64,000 nt of DNA from Halobacillus litoralis (GCF_020524025.1 NZ_JAIVKN010000001.1:310001-374000); one strand, 5' to 3'. Counted from the stretch's first letter, positions 8,630 through 17,294 are shown. Notes: a model not told the origin generated them from the sequence alone. Numbers and translations: made by a program.

Positions 8630-8854
8630 TTGTTGAAGCGGATGAAGATCATTGTGACAACATCAAGTTTGTTCATTTTCATAATAGGTCTACTCCTGAT
8701 ATTTAATTCTGCAAGCTATGGGGATAGACTAATCTTTGTCCTTATTTTAGGGGCATTTATTACTATCTGCCAAAAGATAATGATCATGGTTTTAGAGAGT
8801 AAGTTTAATAAAAGAAGCCTCACTAAAGGATCAACTAGGAGAAGAAATCAATAA
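8630..8854 (+). CDS. Small two-helix membrane protein
   Basis: About 74 residues with two hydrophobic segments (SSLFIFIIGLLLIF and LIFVLILGAFITICQ) and a basic tail (KRSLTKGSTRRRNQ), so the C-terminus is probably cytoplasmic. AAAGGGGG at 8616-8623 fits TTG 8630 or TTG 8633 better than ATG 8624, which sits directly against it. No family is recognised. It stands alone between the DJ-1 gene and the GrpB-family gene. Confidence 0.6.
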   Translation: MLKRMKIIVTTSSLFIFIIGLLLIFNSASYGDRLIFVLILGAFITICQKIMIMVLESKFNKRSLTKGSTRRRNQ

Positions 8855-8929
8855 CTCTCATTACATATTTATTTGTATTAGAATTAACATTTACATTTCA
8901 AATTTAAGTGAAAACGAAGGAGGGGTTTT

Positions 8930-9448
8930 ATGAGAAGGGTAGAGGTCAGGCCTTATGATGAAAAATGGATTGATTTATTTGAGGAGGAAAAGAAAAAGCT
9001 GTCTTCTTTGTTTCAGTCTCAACTTGTCGCGATTCACCATATCGGGAGTACGTCTGTGAGTGGTTTAAGTGCGAAGCCTGTAATCGACATTCTGCCTGTT
9101 GTTAAGGAAATCGGGCGTGTGGATGGTTACAATGAAAACATGCGCGCACTTGGATATGAAGCCAGGGGTGAAAATGGTCTGCCCGGCCGTCGTTTTTTCT
9201 TAAAAGGTGGAGAGGACCGGACCCATCACGTTCATGTGTTTGAACAAGGGAATGATGAAATTACGAGGCATCTCGCTTTTCGGGATTATCTACGGAATCA
9301 CCCCTCAGACCGTAATCAGTATGCAAGGGTGAAACGAGAGTTGGCTGAACGGTATCCTTATGACATAGAGTCATACATAGAAGGAAAGAACCAACTTGTT
9401 TCAGTAATTCAAACGAAGGCGCTGGAATGGTTTAACAAAGATGGCTGA
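8930..9448 (+). CDS. GrpB/UPF0157 family protein (nucleotidyltransferase-like fold)
   Basis: 172 residues, typical for the family. Hallmarks are VRPYDEKWIDLFEEEK at the N-terminus, HHIGSTSVSGLSAKPVIDIL, which is the GSTxVxGLxAKPxIDI signature carrying the nucleotidyltransferase-like Gly-Ser and Asp, and HVHVFEQG later. The GAGGGG ribosome-binding site lies 6-10 bases before ATG 8930. The biochemical role is unknown; some relatives are fused to CoaE. It appears monocistronic. Confidence 0.93.
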   Translation: MRRVEVRPYDEKWIDLFEEEKKKLSSLFQSQLVAIHHIGSTSVSGLSAKPVIDILPVVKEIGRVDGYNENMRALGYEARGENGLPGRRFFLKGGEDRTHHVHVFEQGNDEITRHLAFRDYLRNHPSDRNQYARVKRELAERYPYDIESYIEGKNQLVSVIQTKALEWFNKDG

Positions 9449-9622
9449 ATGGCTCAGGGTATAAAGGAAAGAATAAAGCAAACCATGGATGATATAAGAA
9501 CCTGTATTACATAATGAACGTGCGGTGGTTTCAAGGGTGGATAGAGTTACTGGCTGGTGGAGAAATGGGAAAGGCAAAGATTAATAGTGGCAGATATCAA
9601 TTAGGATAAGGAGGCCCATACT

Positions 9623-11119
9623 GTGAATGTTCATAAAGGAATCCATCTGGCTGTCCCTTTTTTGATATCACTGGTGCTGTTTTTGCTGCCTCCTCAGGAC
9701 GTTAAAGAGGATCAGGAAAAAGATATTCCTGCATTGTCCAGTCAACTGGATGAGATCTTAGCGGATCAAAAGCTGGATGGTGCACTTGCGGGAGTAAGTG
9801 TCCGCCTGGCCGAAACGGGGGAAGTAATTTATGAAAAGAATGCCAGCTTAAGGCTCAAGCCGGCTTCTAATATGAAGCTTTTAACCGGTGCTGCTGCTCT
9901 TGAGACGCTGGGTGCTGATTATATCTTTGCTACAGAAGTGTGGACTGACGGTGTTATGAAAGGTCAAAAACTGCACGGGGATCTATATCTTAAAGGTAAA
10001 GGAGATCCAACATTACAAGTGGAAGACTTGAATAAAATAGCTGAGCGCCTTAAAAATCAGGGTATTCTTGAAGTGACTGGAAATTTGATCGCAGACGACA
10101 CGTGGTATGATGACGAACGGCTGTCGGAAGATCTCACTTGGAAGGATGAAACGTACTGGTATGGTGCACAAATTTCCGCGCTGACCGTTTCACCTAATAA
10201 AGATTATGATCCGGGGACAGTGATCGTAGCTGTTTATCCCACAAATGAAGGGGAACCCGCCCGGATCGAAGTGATCCCGGATACAGATTATGTTGAAATC
10301 ATCAATCATAGTGAGACAATTAATGCAGAAGGTGAAGAGGACATTATACTTACACGAAAGCACGGAACGAATGAAATCGTTGTAGAAGGTACGATACCTA
10401 TTGAGAGCAGGCGCTTCAGGGAATGGGTGTCGGTATCTGAACCGACCGGGCTCGCTTTAAGCCTCTTCCATGATTCGCTTATAGAACAGGGCATTAAAGT
10501 GAATGGCGGGAAAGTGGGAAACAGACGCGTGCCGGACACAGCTGAGAGACTGATCAGCTACAATTCCATGCCGCTTCAAGATTTGTTTATTCCGTTTATG
10601 AAACTGAGCAACAACGGCCATGCGGAAGGGCTCGTAAAGGAGATGGGAAAAGTTGTTTATGGTGAGGGAAGCTGGGAGAAAGGGTTGGAAGTTGTCGAAG
10701 ACTATTTAAGGGGCACGGGCATCAATACCAAAACTCTTTTTCTTAGAGACGGATCGGGGATTTCACATGTAACGATGGTTCCAGCTCATGAGATATCTGA
10801 ACTTTTGTTCCAGATTCAAAATAAAGCCTGGTTTCATACTTATATAAATTCCCTCCCTGTTGCCGGCGAAAAGGAACGGTTAACCGGCGGTACGCTGCGC
10901 TTACGGATGCACGAAACAGCGGCAGAAGGGAACGTACAGGCGAAGACAGGCTCCTTGACAGGTGTTTCCTCTTTGTCCGGGTTTGTGACGACGAAAGATG
11001 GTGTAAGATTGATCTTCTCTATTATCCTGAACAATTACTTAGACGAAGATATCAAAGACATAGAAGATCAGATTGCTGTGACCCTGGCGGAACATCGTTA
11101 TGGTAAAGGAGATAAATAA
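9623..11119 (+). CDS. dacC: D-alanyl-D-alanine carboxypeptidase/endopeptidase, PBP4a type (S13)
   Basis: 498 residues. A hydrophobic N-terminal segment (about 8-23) directs export or anchoring. Penicillin-binding motifs appear in order: S82-N-M-K85 (active-site Ser and Lys), KLSNNGHAEG (SxN) and AKTGSLTG (KTG). The large insertion between SxxK and SxN is typical of peptidase family S13. It trims peptidoglycan cross-links and stem peptides outside the membrane. GTG 9623 follows AAGGAGG with 9-base spacing. A terminator shared with the convergent symporter gene follows. Confidence 0.94.
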   Translation: MNVHKGIHLAVPFLISLVLFLLPPQDVKEDQEKDIPALSSQLDEILADQKLDGALAGVSVRLAETGEVIYEKNASLRLKPASNMKLLTGAAALETLGADYIFATEVWTDGVMKGQKLHGDLYLKGKGDPTLQVEDLNKIAERLKNQGILEVTGNLIADDTWYDDERLSEDLTWKDETYWYGAQISALTVSPNKDYDPGTVIVAVYPTNEGEPARIEVIPDTDYVEIINHSETINAEGEEDIILTRKHGTNEIVVEGTIPIESRRFREWVSVSEPTGLALSLFHDSLIEQGIKVNGGKVGNRRVPDTAERLISYNSMPLQDLFIPFMKLSNNGHAEGLVKEMGKVVYGEGSWEKGLEVVEDYLRGTGINTKTLFLRDGSGISHVTMVPAHEISELLFQIQNKAWFHTYINSLPVAGEKERLTGGTLRLRMHETAAEGNVQAKTGSLTGVSSLSGFVTTKDGVRLIFSIILNNYLDEDIKDIEDQIAVTLAEHRYGKGDK

Positions 11120-11154
11120 AAAAGGCGGACATGGTAAAACAAGTCCGCCTTTTT
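11120..11154. terminator. Bidirectional intrinsic terminator
   Basis: AAAAGGCGGAC (11120-11130) pairs with GTCCGCCTTTT (11143-11153), with T-runs on both strands. It separates dacC from the convergent DAACS symporter gene. Confidence 0.9.
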
Positions 11155-11157
11155 GTT

Positions 11158-12387
11158 TTAGGAAGCAGCTTTATTGTCTTCTTTTCGGTCGACAACAGCT
11201 GAACCGACGATGTCACCGAGAACGTTGGAAGCTGTCCCGGCCATGCCGATCAAGACATCCACACCTGCGATCAAAGCAACGATCTCAAGAGGCAGGTTGA
11301 ACATAGTCAAAACAGCAGCCAGGGTCACGAGACCGGCCGCCGGAATGCCGGCTGTTCCTATGGAAAGAAGGGTGCCGATAATGACGATCGTGATAAAATC
11401 CATAGCGGATAAATCGAGTCCGGTTACGTTCGCAGCAAATACAATCGAAACACCCATTCTCAATGCTCCGCCATCTGAATTGAAGACAGCCCCGATTGGC
11501 AGGGAAAATTGAGAGGTTTTCTCCGATATCCCAGCTTTTTTCGCTGATTCCATCGCGACAGGTAGAGAAGCAATACTGCTGGATGTGAAGAATGCTGTAA
11601 AATAAGCTTCTTTGGTATTTGTAAAGAAATCCTTAATGCTGAACTTCGCATATTTAAGGAACGATGTGTAAATAACCACCCACAACACTAAGACTCCAAG
11701 GTAAAAGACGCCGGTAAACGCAAGCAGGGACTGAAATGTCTGCCATCCTTGATTCCCAAAGGAAGATGCGCCGATCGCAAAGATCCCAATCGGTGCGTAA
11801 AGAAGAATCCCCTGCAGTAAAAGGAAAAATAGATCATTAGCAGCCGAAAACAGACGGTGAAGCCTTTCGCCTGACTCCTGAAGCTCTGTTTTGTCTGAAA
11901 AACGCATCTTAGCCATAGTCAAACCAATGATGACAGCAAGAAACAAAATGCCCATAAGCTGCCCGGAAGAAAATGCCTGGAATAAATTGTCCGGTACGAT
12001 GTTTAATAAAACATCAGAGAATCCGGGGGTTTCTGGTTTTTCTACCTGCGCATCAGGCAGGCTCAGCCCGGCACCAGGATTGATCCATAAGGAAAGAGCT
12101 ACTCCGATGAGAACCGCAGCGGCTGTCGTCAGCCCGTAGTAGATGAGCAGTTTCCCACCTAGTCGTCCAAGGTGTTTCGGATCCATTTGATTAATGGCCA
12201 GAACAACGGTCAGGAAAATAACTGGAACCGCAATTAAGTTCAGCAGGTTGATTAAGATCGTACCCAGTGGTTTCACAATATCCATTTGGGCACCAAACAC
12301 CACCCCTGCCGTTATTCCAAGTAAAAAGCCGATGGTCATTTTTAAAAGGAAAGAAGAATGTTTGTATAAATGCCAGATTCTTTTCAT
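11158..12387 (-). CDS. Dicarboxylate/amino acid:cation symporter (DAACS family), divergent binding site
   Basis: 409 residues with the DAACS pattern of eight helices and two re-entrant hairpins. Hairpin 1 contains SSSIASLPVAMESAKKAGIS; the helix-7 motif normally NMDGTA reads NSDGGA (PIGAVFNSDGGALRMG); the helix-8 motif normally DMxRTxxNVTGD reads GMAGTASNVLGD. The Asp and Arg that contact the substrate in GltPh (D394, R397) are both Gly here, while the Thr, Asn and last Asp remain. The substrate is thus unlikely to be aspartate or glutamate bound in the usual way. ATG 12387 has AAAGGAGTG upstream. Monocistronic. Confidence 0.9.
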   Translation of the reverse strand: MKRIWHLYKHSSFLLKMTIGFLLGITAGVVFGAQMDIVKPLGTILINLLNLIAVPVIFLTVVLAINQMDPKHLGRLGGKLLIYYGLTTAAAVLIGVALSLWINPGAGLSLPDAQVEKPETPGFSDVLLNIVPDNLFQAFSSGQLMGILFLAVIIGLTMAKMRFSDKTELQESGERLHRLFSAANDLFFLLLQGILLYAPIGIFAIGASSFGNQGWQTFQSLLAFTGVFYLGVLVLWVVIYTSFLKYAKFSIKDFFTNTKEAYFTAFFTSSSIASLPVAMESAKKAGISEKTSQFSLPIGAVFNSDGGALRMGVSIVFAANVTGLDLSAMDFITIVIIGTLLSIGTAGIPAAGLVTLAAVLTMFNLPLEIVALIAGVDVLIGMAGTASNVLGDIVGSAVVDRKEDNKAAS

Positions 12388-12575
12388 GTTTTCACTCCTT
12401 TTTTAGTCATAACTTCTATTGTAACAGGAATTAGACAGGTTCCTTAGAAGTCTTAATTTTCTTTTTCCTTTCCGTCAAAAGTCGTATCCAAACGTCCTTC
12501 CTGCAGCTGATGTGGAAAGTGTGGAAGCCATGTAGTCTTAAACTAGAAAAGGTCAGAAACAAAGGAGAGGGATAA

Positions 12576-13028
12576 ATGATTGAAGGATTGTATGAAGCTC
12601 ATGTGCCTGTCAAAGATCTCAACAGATCGATTGAATTTTATAAGAAGCTGGACTTGGAGCTGGCATGGAAGAACGAAACGGTCGCTTTTTTTTGGATTGA
12701 AAAGGAGAAAAGCTGGCTTGGACTATGGGAAGGAGAATCCTATAAAACGCCTTATCACCCGTCCCTTCGCCACGTGGCATTCCGTATCTCTTTTGAAAAG
12801 ATGGATCAGGCACTCGACTGGTTAAAGGAGCGTGGAATAGAAGCGAGGCCGTTTGGAAGCCGGACCTCTCCTGCACCATTTATCCGCACCTATCAGGGGA
12901 ATGCCTCCGTTTACTTTGATGACCCCGATGGGAACAGTCTGGAATTGATGTGTACGGTAGATGTACCGGAGACTTGGAAAGAAAGAGAAGAACACCTGTC
13001 GCTTAAACAATGGAAGGATGGCGTGTGA
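12576..13028 (+). CDS. VOC superfamily (glyoxalase/dioxygenase-like) protein
   Basis: 150 residues. Starts EAHVPVKDLNRSIEFYKKLDL, with the VOC beta-alpha-beta opening, and ends with VYFDDPDGNSLELM, the usual metal-ligand strand (Glu). RHVAFRI supplies the central His. ATG follows AAAGGAGAG. Substrate unknown. The next gene, also VOC-like, starts 17 bases downstream, so they are probably co-transcribed. Confidence 0.88.
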   Translation: MIEGLYEAHVPVKDLNRSIEFYKKLDLELAWKNETVAFFWIEKEKSWLGLWEGESYKTPYHPSLRHVAFRISFEKMDQALDWLKERGIEARPFGSRTSPAPFIRTYQGNASVYFDDPDGNSLELMCTVDVPETWKEREEHLSLKQWKDGV

Positions 13029-13045
13029 AAAGAAAGGAGACGACT

Positions 13046-13687
13046 ATGCAGTTATTTCACTATCATTGGTGGACAGACAAAGTAGAAGCGATGGAAGAGT
13101 TTTATAAGCAGATGGGTTTTAAAACCGTGATACGTGCAGGGCGGTTCAATGGGGAGATGCAGACATTTAATCCTCCTTTAACCTGGGATGATTTTAGAGG
13201 TAAAAACATTACTTTCCGGATTATTGAAATGGTGAAAGGTCAAACCAATCTCACATTCGGATACGGAACAAAAGATCGGTTTGACCATATCGGCCTCTTA
13301 GTAAATGAAGAAGAGTATCTTGAAATCATCGAGAGAGCCCACCACATGAATGGGAAAGTAATGGAAGGGGAGCGGAGAACATTTATTTCTACTCCTTATA
13401 ATCTGAGAATTGAACTGCAGAAGAGAAGCGATGTAGTGACAGAAGAGAACCACACAAGAATTCATTCGATGGAGATCGGTCTTCCTTTCGGTGAAAATCC
13501 CGAATGGATGGCTGATCTGTTGAATCTTCGTATCACTGAAAAACAGGCCGGAAAAATGAAGCTTGAAAGTGATCATTGGAGTCTCATTTTTAATAAGGAG
13601 AACAAGGTACGACTAATATCCGTCGTCTATCAGGATGGGACTTGGAATAGTGTCGATCCTGCTGGAACCAAACTAGTAAGGGGTTAG
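13046..13687 (+). CDS. VOC-like protein, two-module
   Basis: 213 residues. The first part FHYHWWTDKVEAMEEFYKQM looks like a VOC opening; DHIGLLVNEEEYLEIIERA and RIELQKRS continue it, and HSMEIGLPFGENPEWMADLL begins a second, shorter VOC-like half. ATG 13046 has AAAGGAG 5-12 bases upstream, better than the upstream in-frame ATG 13010. Metal ligands are not all obvious, so catalysis is uncertain. It follows another VOC gene closely. Confidence 0.75.
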   Translation: MQLFHYHWWTDKVEAMEEFYKQMGFKTVIRAGRFNGEMQTFNPPLTWDDFRGKNITFRIIEMVKGQTNLTFGYGTKDRFDHIGLLVNEEEYLEIIERAHHMNGKVMEGERRTFISTPYNLRIELQKRSDVVTEENHTRIHSMEIGLPFGENPEWMADLLNLRITEKQAGKMKLESDHWSLIFNKENKVRLISVVYQDGTWNSVDPAGTKLVRG

Positions 13688-13810
13688 TTCCCTGCGAATA
13701 AATCCCGCATCCGAATTTATGGAAAAAGCAGGGCAATAGACCTTTGTATAGAAGAGAGTTAGTGCAACCGTATGCCTTATGATGAATTCTATAACAAGGG
13801 GGCCCTTCTC

Positions 13811-13984
13811 ATGTTGTGGCTGATTTATGCCATTCCAGCTGTTCTCATTGCAGTGACGGTCTTTTTTGACCAGAAAAGAAAAAAGGAAAGAGCCTATCAC
13901 ACGACCAGTGCTTTTGAAGAAATGTACCGCTGCTCTTCAGCCGGAGATAAAGCGACTGACAAGAGATACTCCAAAAATTTCTAG
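13811..13984 (+). CDS. Small single-helix membrane protein
   Basis: 57 residues: an N-terminal membrane helix (MLWLIYAIPAVLIAVTVFF) followed by DQKRKKER and a hydrophilic cytoplasmic tail ending YSKNF. AAGGGGG at 13796-13802 gives 8-base spacing to ATG 13811; the frame is also open from 13772 without such a site. A strong terminator follows within a few bases. No family recognised. Confidence 0.6.
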   Translation: MLWLIYAIPAVLIAVTVFFDQKRKKERAYHTTSAFEEMYRCSSAGDKATDKRYSKNF

Positions 13985-13987
13985 AGG

Positions 13988-14030
13988 AAAACACCGGAAG
14001 CCTCTGAGAAGGGCCTTCCGGTGTTTTTTT
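13988..14030 (+). terminator. Intrinsic terminator
   Basis: The stem AAACACCGGAAG pairs with CTTCCGGTGTTT around a loop of about 14 bases, followed by a run of T at 14024-14030. It ends the VOC/small-protein unit. Confidence 0.9.
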
Positions 14031-14129
14031 ATTCAGCTTTTTATTGGCATCCACAGCCAAGCGAGCGGGGTCTTATCCGTCCGAAGTTGTAGATGAAATC
14101 CGTCCACCCCCTGAGGTTTCTGGCTTTAA

Positions 14130-14153
14130 TTCTTAGTAGGCTGATACTAAGAA
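14130..14153. promoter_or_regulatory. Perfect 9-bp inverted repeat, operator candidate
   Basis: TTCTTAGTA (14130-14138) and TACTAAGAA (14145-14153) are exact reverse complements separated by 6 bases, about 100 bases upstream of the small gene at 14253. Symmetry and spacing suit a dimeric repressor. A direct partial copy (TAAGAATT) follows immediately. Confidence 0.45.
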
Positions 14154-14252
14154 TAAGAATTGTGCCGGCTGCTTGGCGGTCAGATCAGATGACGGTTTAT
14201 GAGATGAGTATGAATAAGCTCAACTATAGCTGATTACTAAGGAGGAAAAGGT

Positions 14253-14558
14253 ATGGGAGAAATACAAGCTTTGTGGCTGGATGAACGAAGAGAAGTTGGG
14301 ATCGTAAAGTGCAGCGACCATGTTTTCGGTGTCGCTTATCATCCCATTCAAATAATGGGAAAGAAAAATTCATACAAAGTGATCGAACAACTCTGGTATA
14401 CGACTTATAACGGGGCAAGGCAGTATTTCAGATTTTATACAAACTCCTTCCAGGTAACAGGCCGGATGAGGCAGGTGTGCTCTGAAAGTGTTTCTGTCAA
14501 AGAGGTGGAGGGGGATGGAAATGAAACGGAAAGGATTTATTTGGAACCTTTTGGATAA
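14253..14558 (+). CDS. Uncharacterised small protein, LWYTTYxGARQ family (copy 1)
   Basis: 101 residues with no signal or membrane segment. It shares with the protein at 49046 an opening LWLDERREVGIVKCSDHVFG / MWKDEKNNLGVIEVKDHIFG, the block LWYTTYNGARQYFRFYTNSF and GRMRQ. Both are otherwise unlike any family I recognise. AAGGAGGAAAAGGT precedes ATG 14253. It has a longer Val/Glu-rich tail than copy 2. The next gene is a broken hydrolase 10 bases downstream. Confidence 0.75.
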   Translation: MGEIQALWLDERREVGIVKCSDHVFGVAYHPIQIMGKKNSYKVIEQLWYTTYNGARQYFRFYTNSFQVTGRMRQVCSESVSVKEVEGDGNETERIYLEPFG

Positions 14559-14568
14559 AGAAACGTAG

Positions 14569-15434
14569 GTGAAAAGAGAAAATGATTTAGAGAGGATAAA
14601 GAGTGTGGAACAGGATATGGATGCAGGAGAAAGTCGTATCTATATAAAACTGATAGGCCGTGGGGAGCCACTGGTTTTCCTGCATGGAGGTCCTGGAAGT
14701 GAACATCATTACTTTCTGCCTCAAATGGAAGAGCTGGCGGATCACTTTGAGCTTGTGTTCTATGATCAGACAGGGTGCGGAAAATCAGATCCTGTCAATG
14801 AGTATTCGATGGAAAAAGAAATCGAGGTTTTGGAAAAAGTCAGGAGAGAGCTTGGCTTTGAAAAGATCCATTTATTCGGAGAATCCTGGGGTCTATGCTT
14901 GCTTTGGTGTATGCATCTTCCTATCCGGAACGTATCGGGCGGATTCTATTAACAGTTGCCATTGGAGCTCATGCCGGCGGCTTGAAGCGTTTTTCTGAGG
15001 AACTTGAAAAACGAGTCACGAAATAAGACCAGCAGAAGATCGCAGCGATTGATGAGAAAATAGCCGCAGGGGAGGCTTCTGTTTCTGACATTTTCAAAGT
15101 GTTAGATCCATACTACGTTTATTCACCTGATGTACTGACAGGAATAAAGAAATGGCACAGTTCTGAAGAACCTAATAGAAAAATTGGGAGAGACATCATG
15201 GAGAATTACGATATCACGAGACGGGCAGGAAGTTTGAAAGAGATTCCTATTCAAATCCTGCAAGGAAGCAATGATATCTTAACACCGTCACATATCGAAG
15301 AACTTCTGCTTCCTTACATTCCCCATGCTGAGCTTACAGTGGTGGACCAGTGCGGTCATTGGACGGTCATTGAAAAGCCTGAGTTCATAAAGAAACAGGT
15401 CCGGAAATTTCTTGCGGATGATGTGCGTGTATAA
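14569..15434 (+). pseudogene. Alpha/beta hydrolase (proline iminopeptidase-like), frameshift and stop
   Basis: The first part reads FLHGGPGSEHHYFLPQMEEL (oxyanion HGGPG), DQTGCGKSD and the nucleophile elbow LFGESWG. At about 14891 one base is missing, and the natural continuation SMLALVYASSYPERIGRILL lies in the next frame. That frame then meets TAA at 15024-15026 after EKRVTK, and resumes with DILTPSHIEELL and QCGHWTVIEKPE, which holds the catalytic His. Two independent lesions mark a pseudogene of a roughly 288-residue enzyme. Upstream is the LWYTTY-family gene; downstream a DUF4260 gene. Confidence 0.9.
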
Positions 15435-15467
15435 TGTTCCTCAACTTATTAAAAAGGGGTGGATGGT

Positions 15468-15812
15468 ATGAAAGTCTGGCTTCACATGGAAGGGGCTGTA
15501 GTTTTGGCAGCATCGATCTATTTCTATGGACAGACGACGGCTCCGTGGTGGCTTTTTTTCCTGCTGCTCTTATCTCCTGACATCACGATGCTTGGATATG
15601 CCTTTAATGATAAAGCGGGAGCGTTCGTTTATAATGTCGGTCATTCCTATGTTTTACCAGTGGTGACTCTGATTTTTAGTTTTTATCTGAATGGTGATTT
15701 GATCCTTTCGCTCACTCTTATTTGGATGGCCCACATTGGAATGGACAGGACGGCTGGATATGGATTAAAGAGTACAAAAGGGTTTAAAGAGACTCATTTA
15801 CAAAAAATATGA
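15468..15812 (+). CDS. DUF4260 family membrane protein
   Basis: 114 residues, four predicted membrane segments. The motif LLLSPDITMLGYAFNDKAGA and the ending HIGMDRTAGYGLK are characteristic of DUF4260, which has no known function. ATG 15468 has AAAGGGGTGG just upstream, better than GTG 15459. It starts 33 bases after the broken hydrolase. Confidence 0.85.
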   Translation: MKVWLHMEGAVVLAASIYFYGQTTAPWWLFFLLLLSPDITMLGYAFNDKAGAFVYNVGHSYVLPVVTLIFSFYLNGDLILSLTLIWMAHIGMDRTAGYGLKSTKGFKETHLQKI

Positions 15813-15868
15813 GGGGCGAAAATGCAGGGGTTTTGTAATTGGGACAGATTTTAGAAAGGATAGAGTTT

Positions 15869-16300
15869 ATGACGGATATGAGCCTTGTATTAGTTTTCTT
15901 CTTAGCTTTTGTTCTGCTGTTCAGTTTCTATGTGAAAATCTGGATAAGAATTATTGTTGCCGCCTACTATACGGTTGTCCTTTATTTGTTCAGCAGAGGA
16001 TACAAAGAGCTGATAAGTGAGCGGGACAGCTACGTTGAGAAAAATGGGTACAACCCGGATAATCAAAAAGACCTTTGGGCATTGGAAAGGTTTTGGGATG
16101 AAAAGAGTGCCTATGTCGATCATTATTCTGGTTTAGTGGGGGTCCCACTGTTTATCTTCCTTATTTATTCGTACTATACATGGTTCAGCCGTGTAGAGGA
16201 GCGTAAACATAAGGTATTCATTCTACTGAGTGCTATTCCAGTAGGGTTTATTTACTTGATCTGCATGCTTTTTTTTGCCATGCAGGGGTATCAGCCATAA
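15869..16300 (+). CDS. Uncharacterised four-helix membrane protein
   Basis: 143 residues with helices around MSLVLVFFLAFVLLFSFYVK, IIVAAYYTVVLYLF, VGVPLFIFLIYSYYTWF and VFILLSAIPVGFIYLICMLF; between the second and third lies an acidic loop (SERDSYVEKNGYNPDNQKD). ATG 15869 follows AAAGGA with 9-base spacing; TTG 15839 is in frame but has no good site. No family recognised. Confidence 0.7.
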   Translation: MTDMSLVLVFFLAFVLLFSFYVKIWIRIIVAAYYTVVLYLFSRGYKELISERDSYVEKNGYNPDNQKDLWALERFWDEKSAYVDHYSGLVGVPLFIFLIYSYYTWFSRVEERKHKVFILLSAIPVGFIYLICMLFFAMQGYQP

Positions 16301-16355
16301 GGCCTTCTGCCTGTATGTAGAGTAATGAGTGATGACCATAAGGGAGGGAAGATAA

Positions 16356-17195
16356 ATGAATTCATACCGTTTTACAACTAGAATGGAAAGGATCTTTGAA
16401 ATCGCCCGTGATGGTAATGAAAAAGGGATCATAGTTCCGGTTGATCTGTTTATCGCTGCATGTAAAGAGGGGACGGGGGTTTGTGGAGAGTTGTATTTGT
16501 ATTTACGGAAGCATTTAGGTGATGATTTTATTCATCAGATTGATGATAGAAGTGGGACCCTTGTACGTAATGGGTATGTTCACTTGAATCATCTCAAAAT
16601 CTCAGAAGAGACAAGCCGTTTATTAAAGCGTGCGGGTGAAAGGAAAGACCACTATGGACAAACCCTGATTAATGAGGGCCATGTCATTCAGAGTATATTA
16701 GAATCGGATGAAAGATTAGGAGAGGTGCTGTCAGATGAAGTTAAAGCCGGGATTATTGATATCGCGTGCGTACCGAGAGACCTTATCGTTCACCTTCCGT
16801 CATTCAGCAGAGAAAGCCTCTCTAAAAATAAAAACGCGATCAGAAGAGCTGACCATGCCGACCTTTCCCAGTTAAGAAGCTTTATTACACAGGAATTTGG
16901 AGAACGCTGGCTTCATCATTTACATAACGTGGAGGCTGAAAAGAGGCTTCCTATTTTTATTGCTGAACGTGATGGGGAAATCATAGGGTTTGCCTGTTAT
17001 GACCTGGTTCGGAATAAGAAGGGGCTGTTTGGTCCGATGGGAACTTCCTGTCAGCAGCGCTTTCATTCTGTTGGAAAAGAATTGTTATATACGTGTTTAC
17101 AAGAGATGTCACAGATGGGGTATGAGTATGCGGTCATAGGTGAAGCTGGTCCGATAGAATTTTATGAAAAGTCTTGCCAGGCCAAGTTGATATAG
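16356..17195 (+). CDS. Clp-N-like domain fused to a GNAT acetyltransferase domain
   Basis: 279 residues. Residues about 1-125 resemble a double Clp amino-terminal repeat: FTTRMERIFEIARDGNEKG, VPVDLFIAACKEGTGVCGE, then SEETSRLLKRAGERKDHYGQ and LINEGHVIQSIL, mirroring the AxxLAxxxxxxxVxxEHLLLALL pattern twice. Residues about 160-279 are GNAT-like: IRRADHADLSQLRSFI, IFIAERDGEIIGFACYDLVR, and GEAGPIEFYEKSC near the end, with VGKELLYTCLQEM as the CoA-binding helix. ATG follows GGAGGGAAG. Clp-N modules normally recognise protein substrates, so a protein acetyltransferase or adaptor is conceivable, but this is inference. Confidence 0.75.
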   Translation: MNSYRFTTRMERIFEIARDGNEKGIIVPVDLFIAACKEGTGVCGELYLYLRKHLGDDFIHQIDDRSGTLVRNGYVHLNHLKISEETSRLLKRAGERKDHYGQTLINEGHVIQSILESDERLGEVLSDEVKAGIIDIACVPRDLIVHLPSFSRESLSKNKNAIRRADHADLSQLRSFITQEFGERWLHHLHNVEAEKRLPIFIAERDGEIIGFACYDLVRNKKGLFGPMGTSCQQRFHSVGKELLYTCLQEMSQMGYEYAVIGEAGPIEFYEKSCQAKLI

Positions 17196-17243
17196 TCGCT
17201 GTAACTTGAATTACACATATACGAATGATAATAGTAAAGGATT

Positions 17244-17283
17244 CAAAAAAAGTAACGCTCTCTTTAGAAAGAGGGCGTTACTT
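17244..17283 (-). terminator. Intrinsic terminator of the BCCT gene
   Basis: AAGTAACGC (17250-17258) pairs with GCGTTACTT (17275-17283), extended by CTCTTT/AAAGAG. On the minus strand it is followed by a T-run (17244-17249), 12 bases past the transporter stop codon. Confidence 0.88.
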
Positions 17284-17294
17284 ATAGACTCTGG

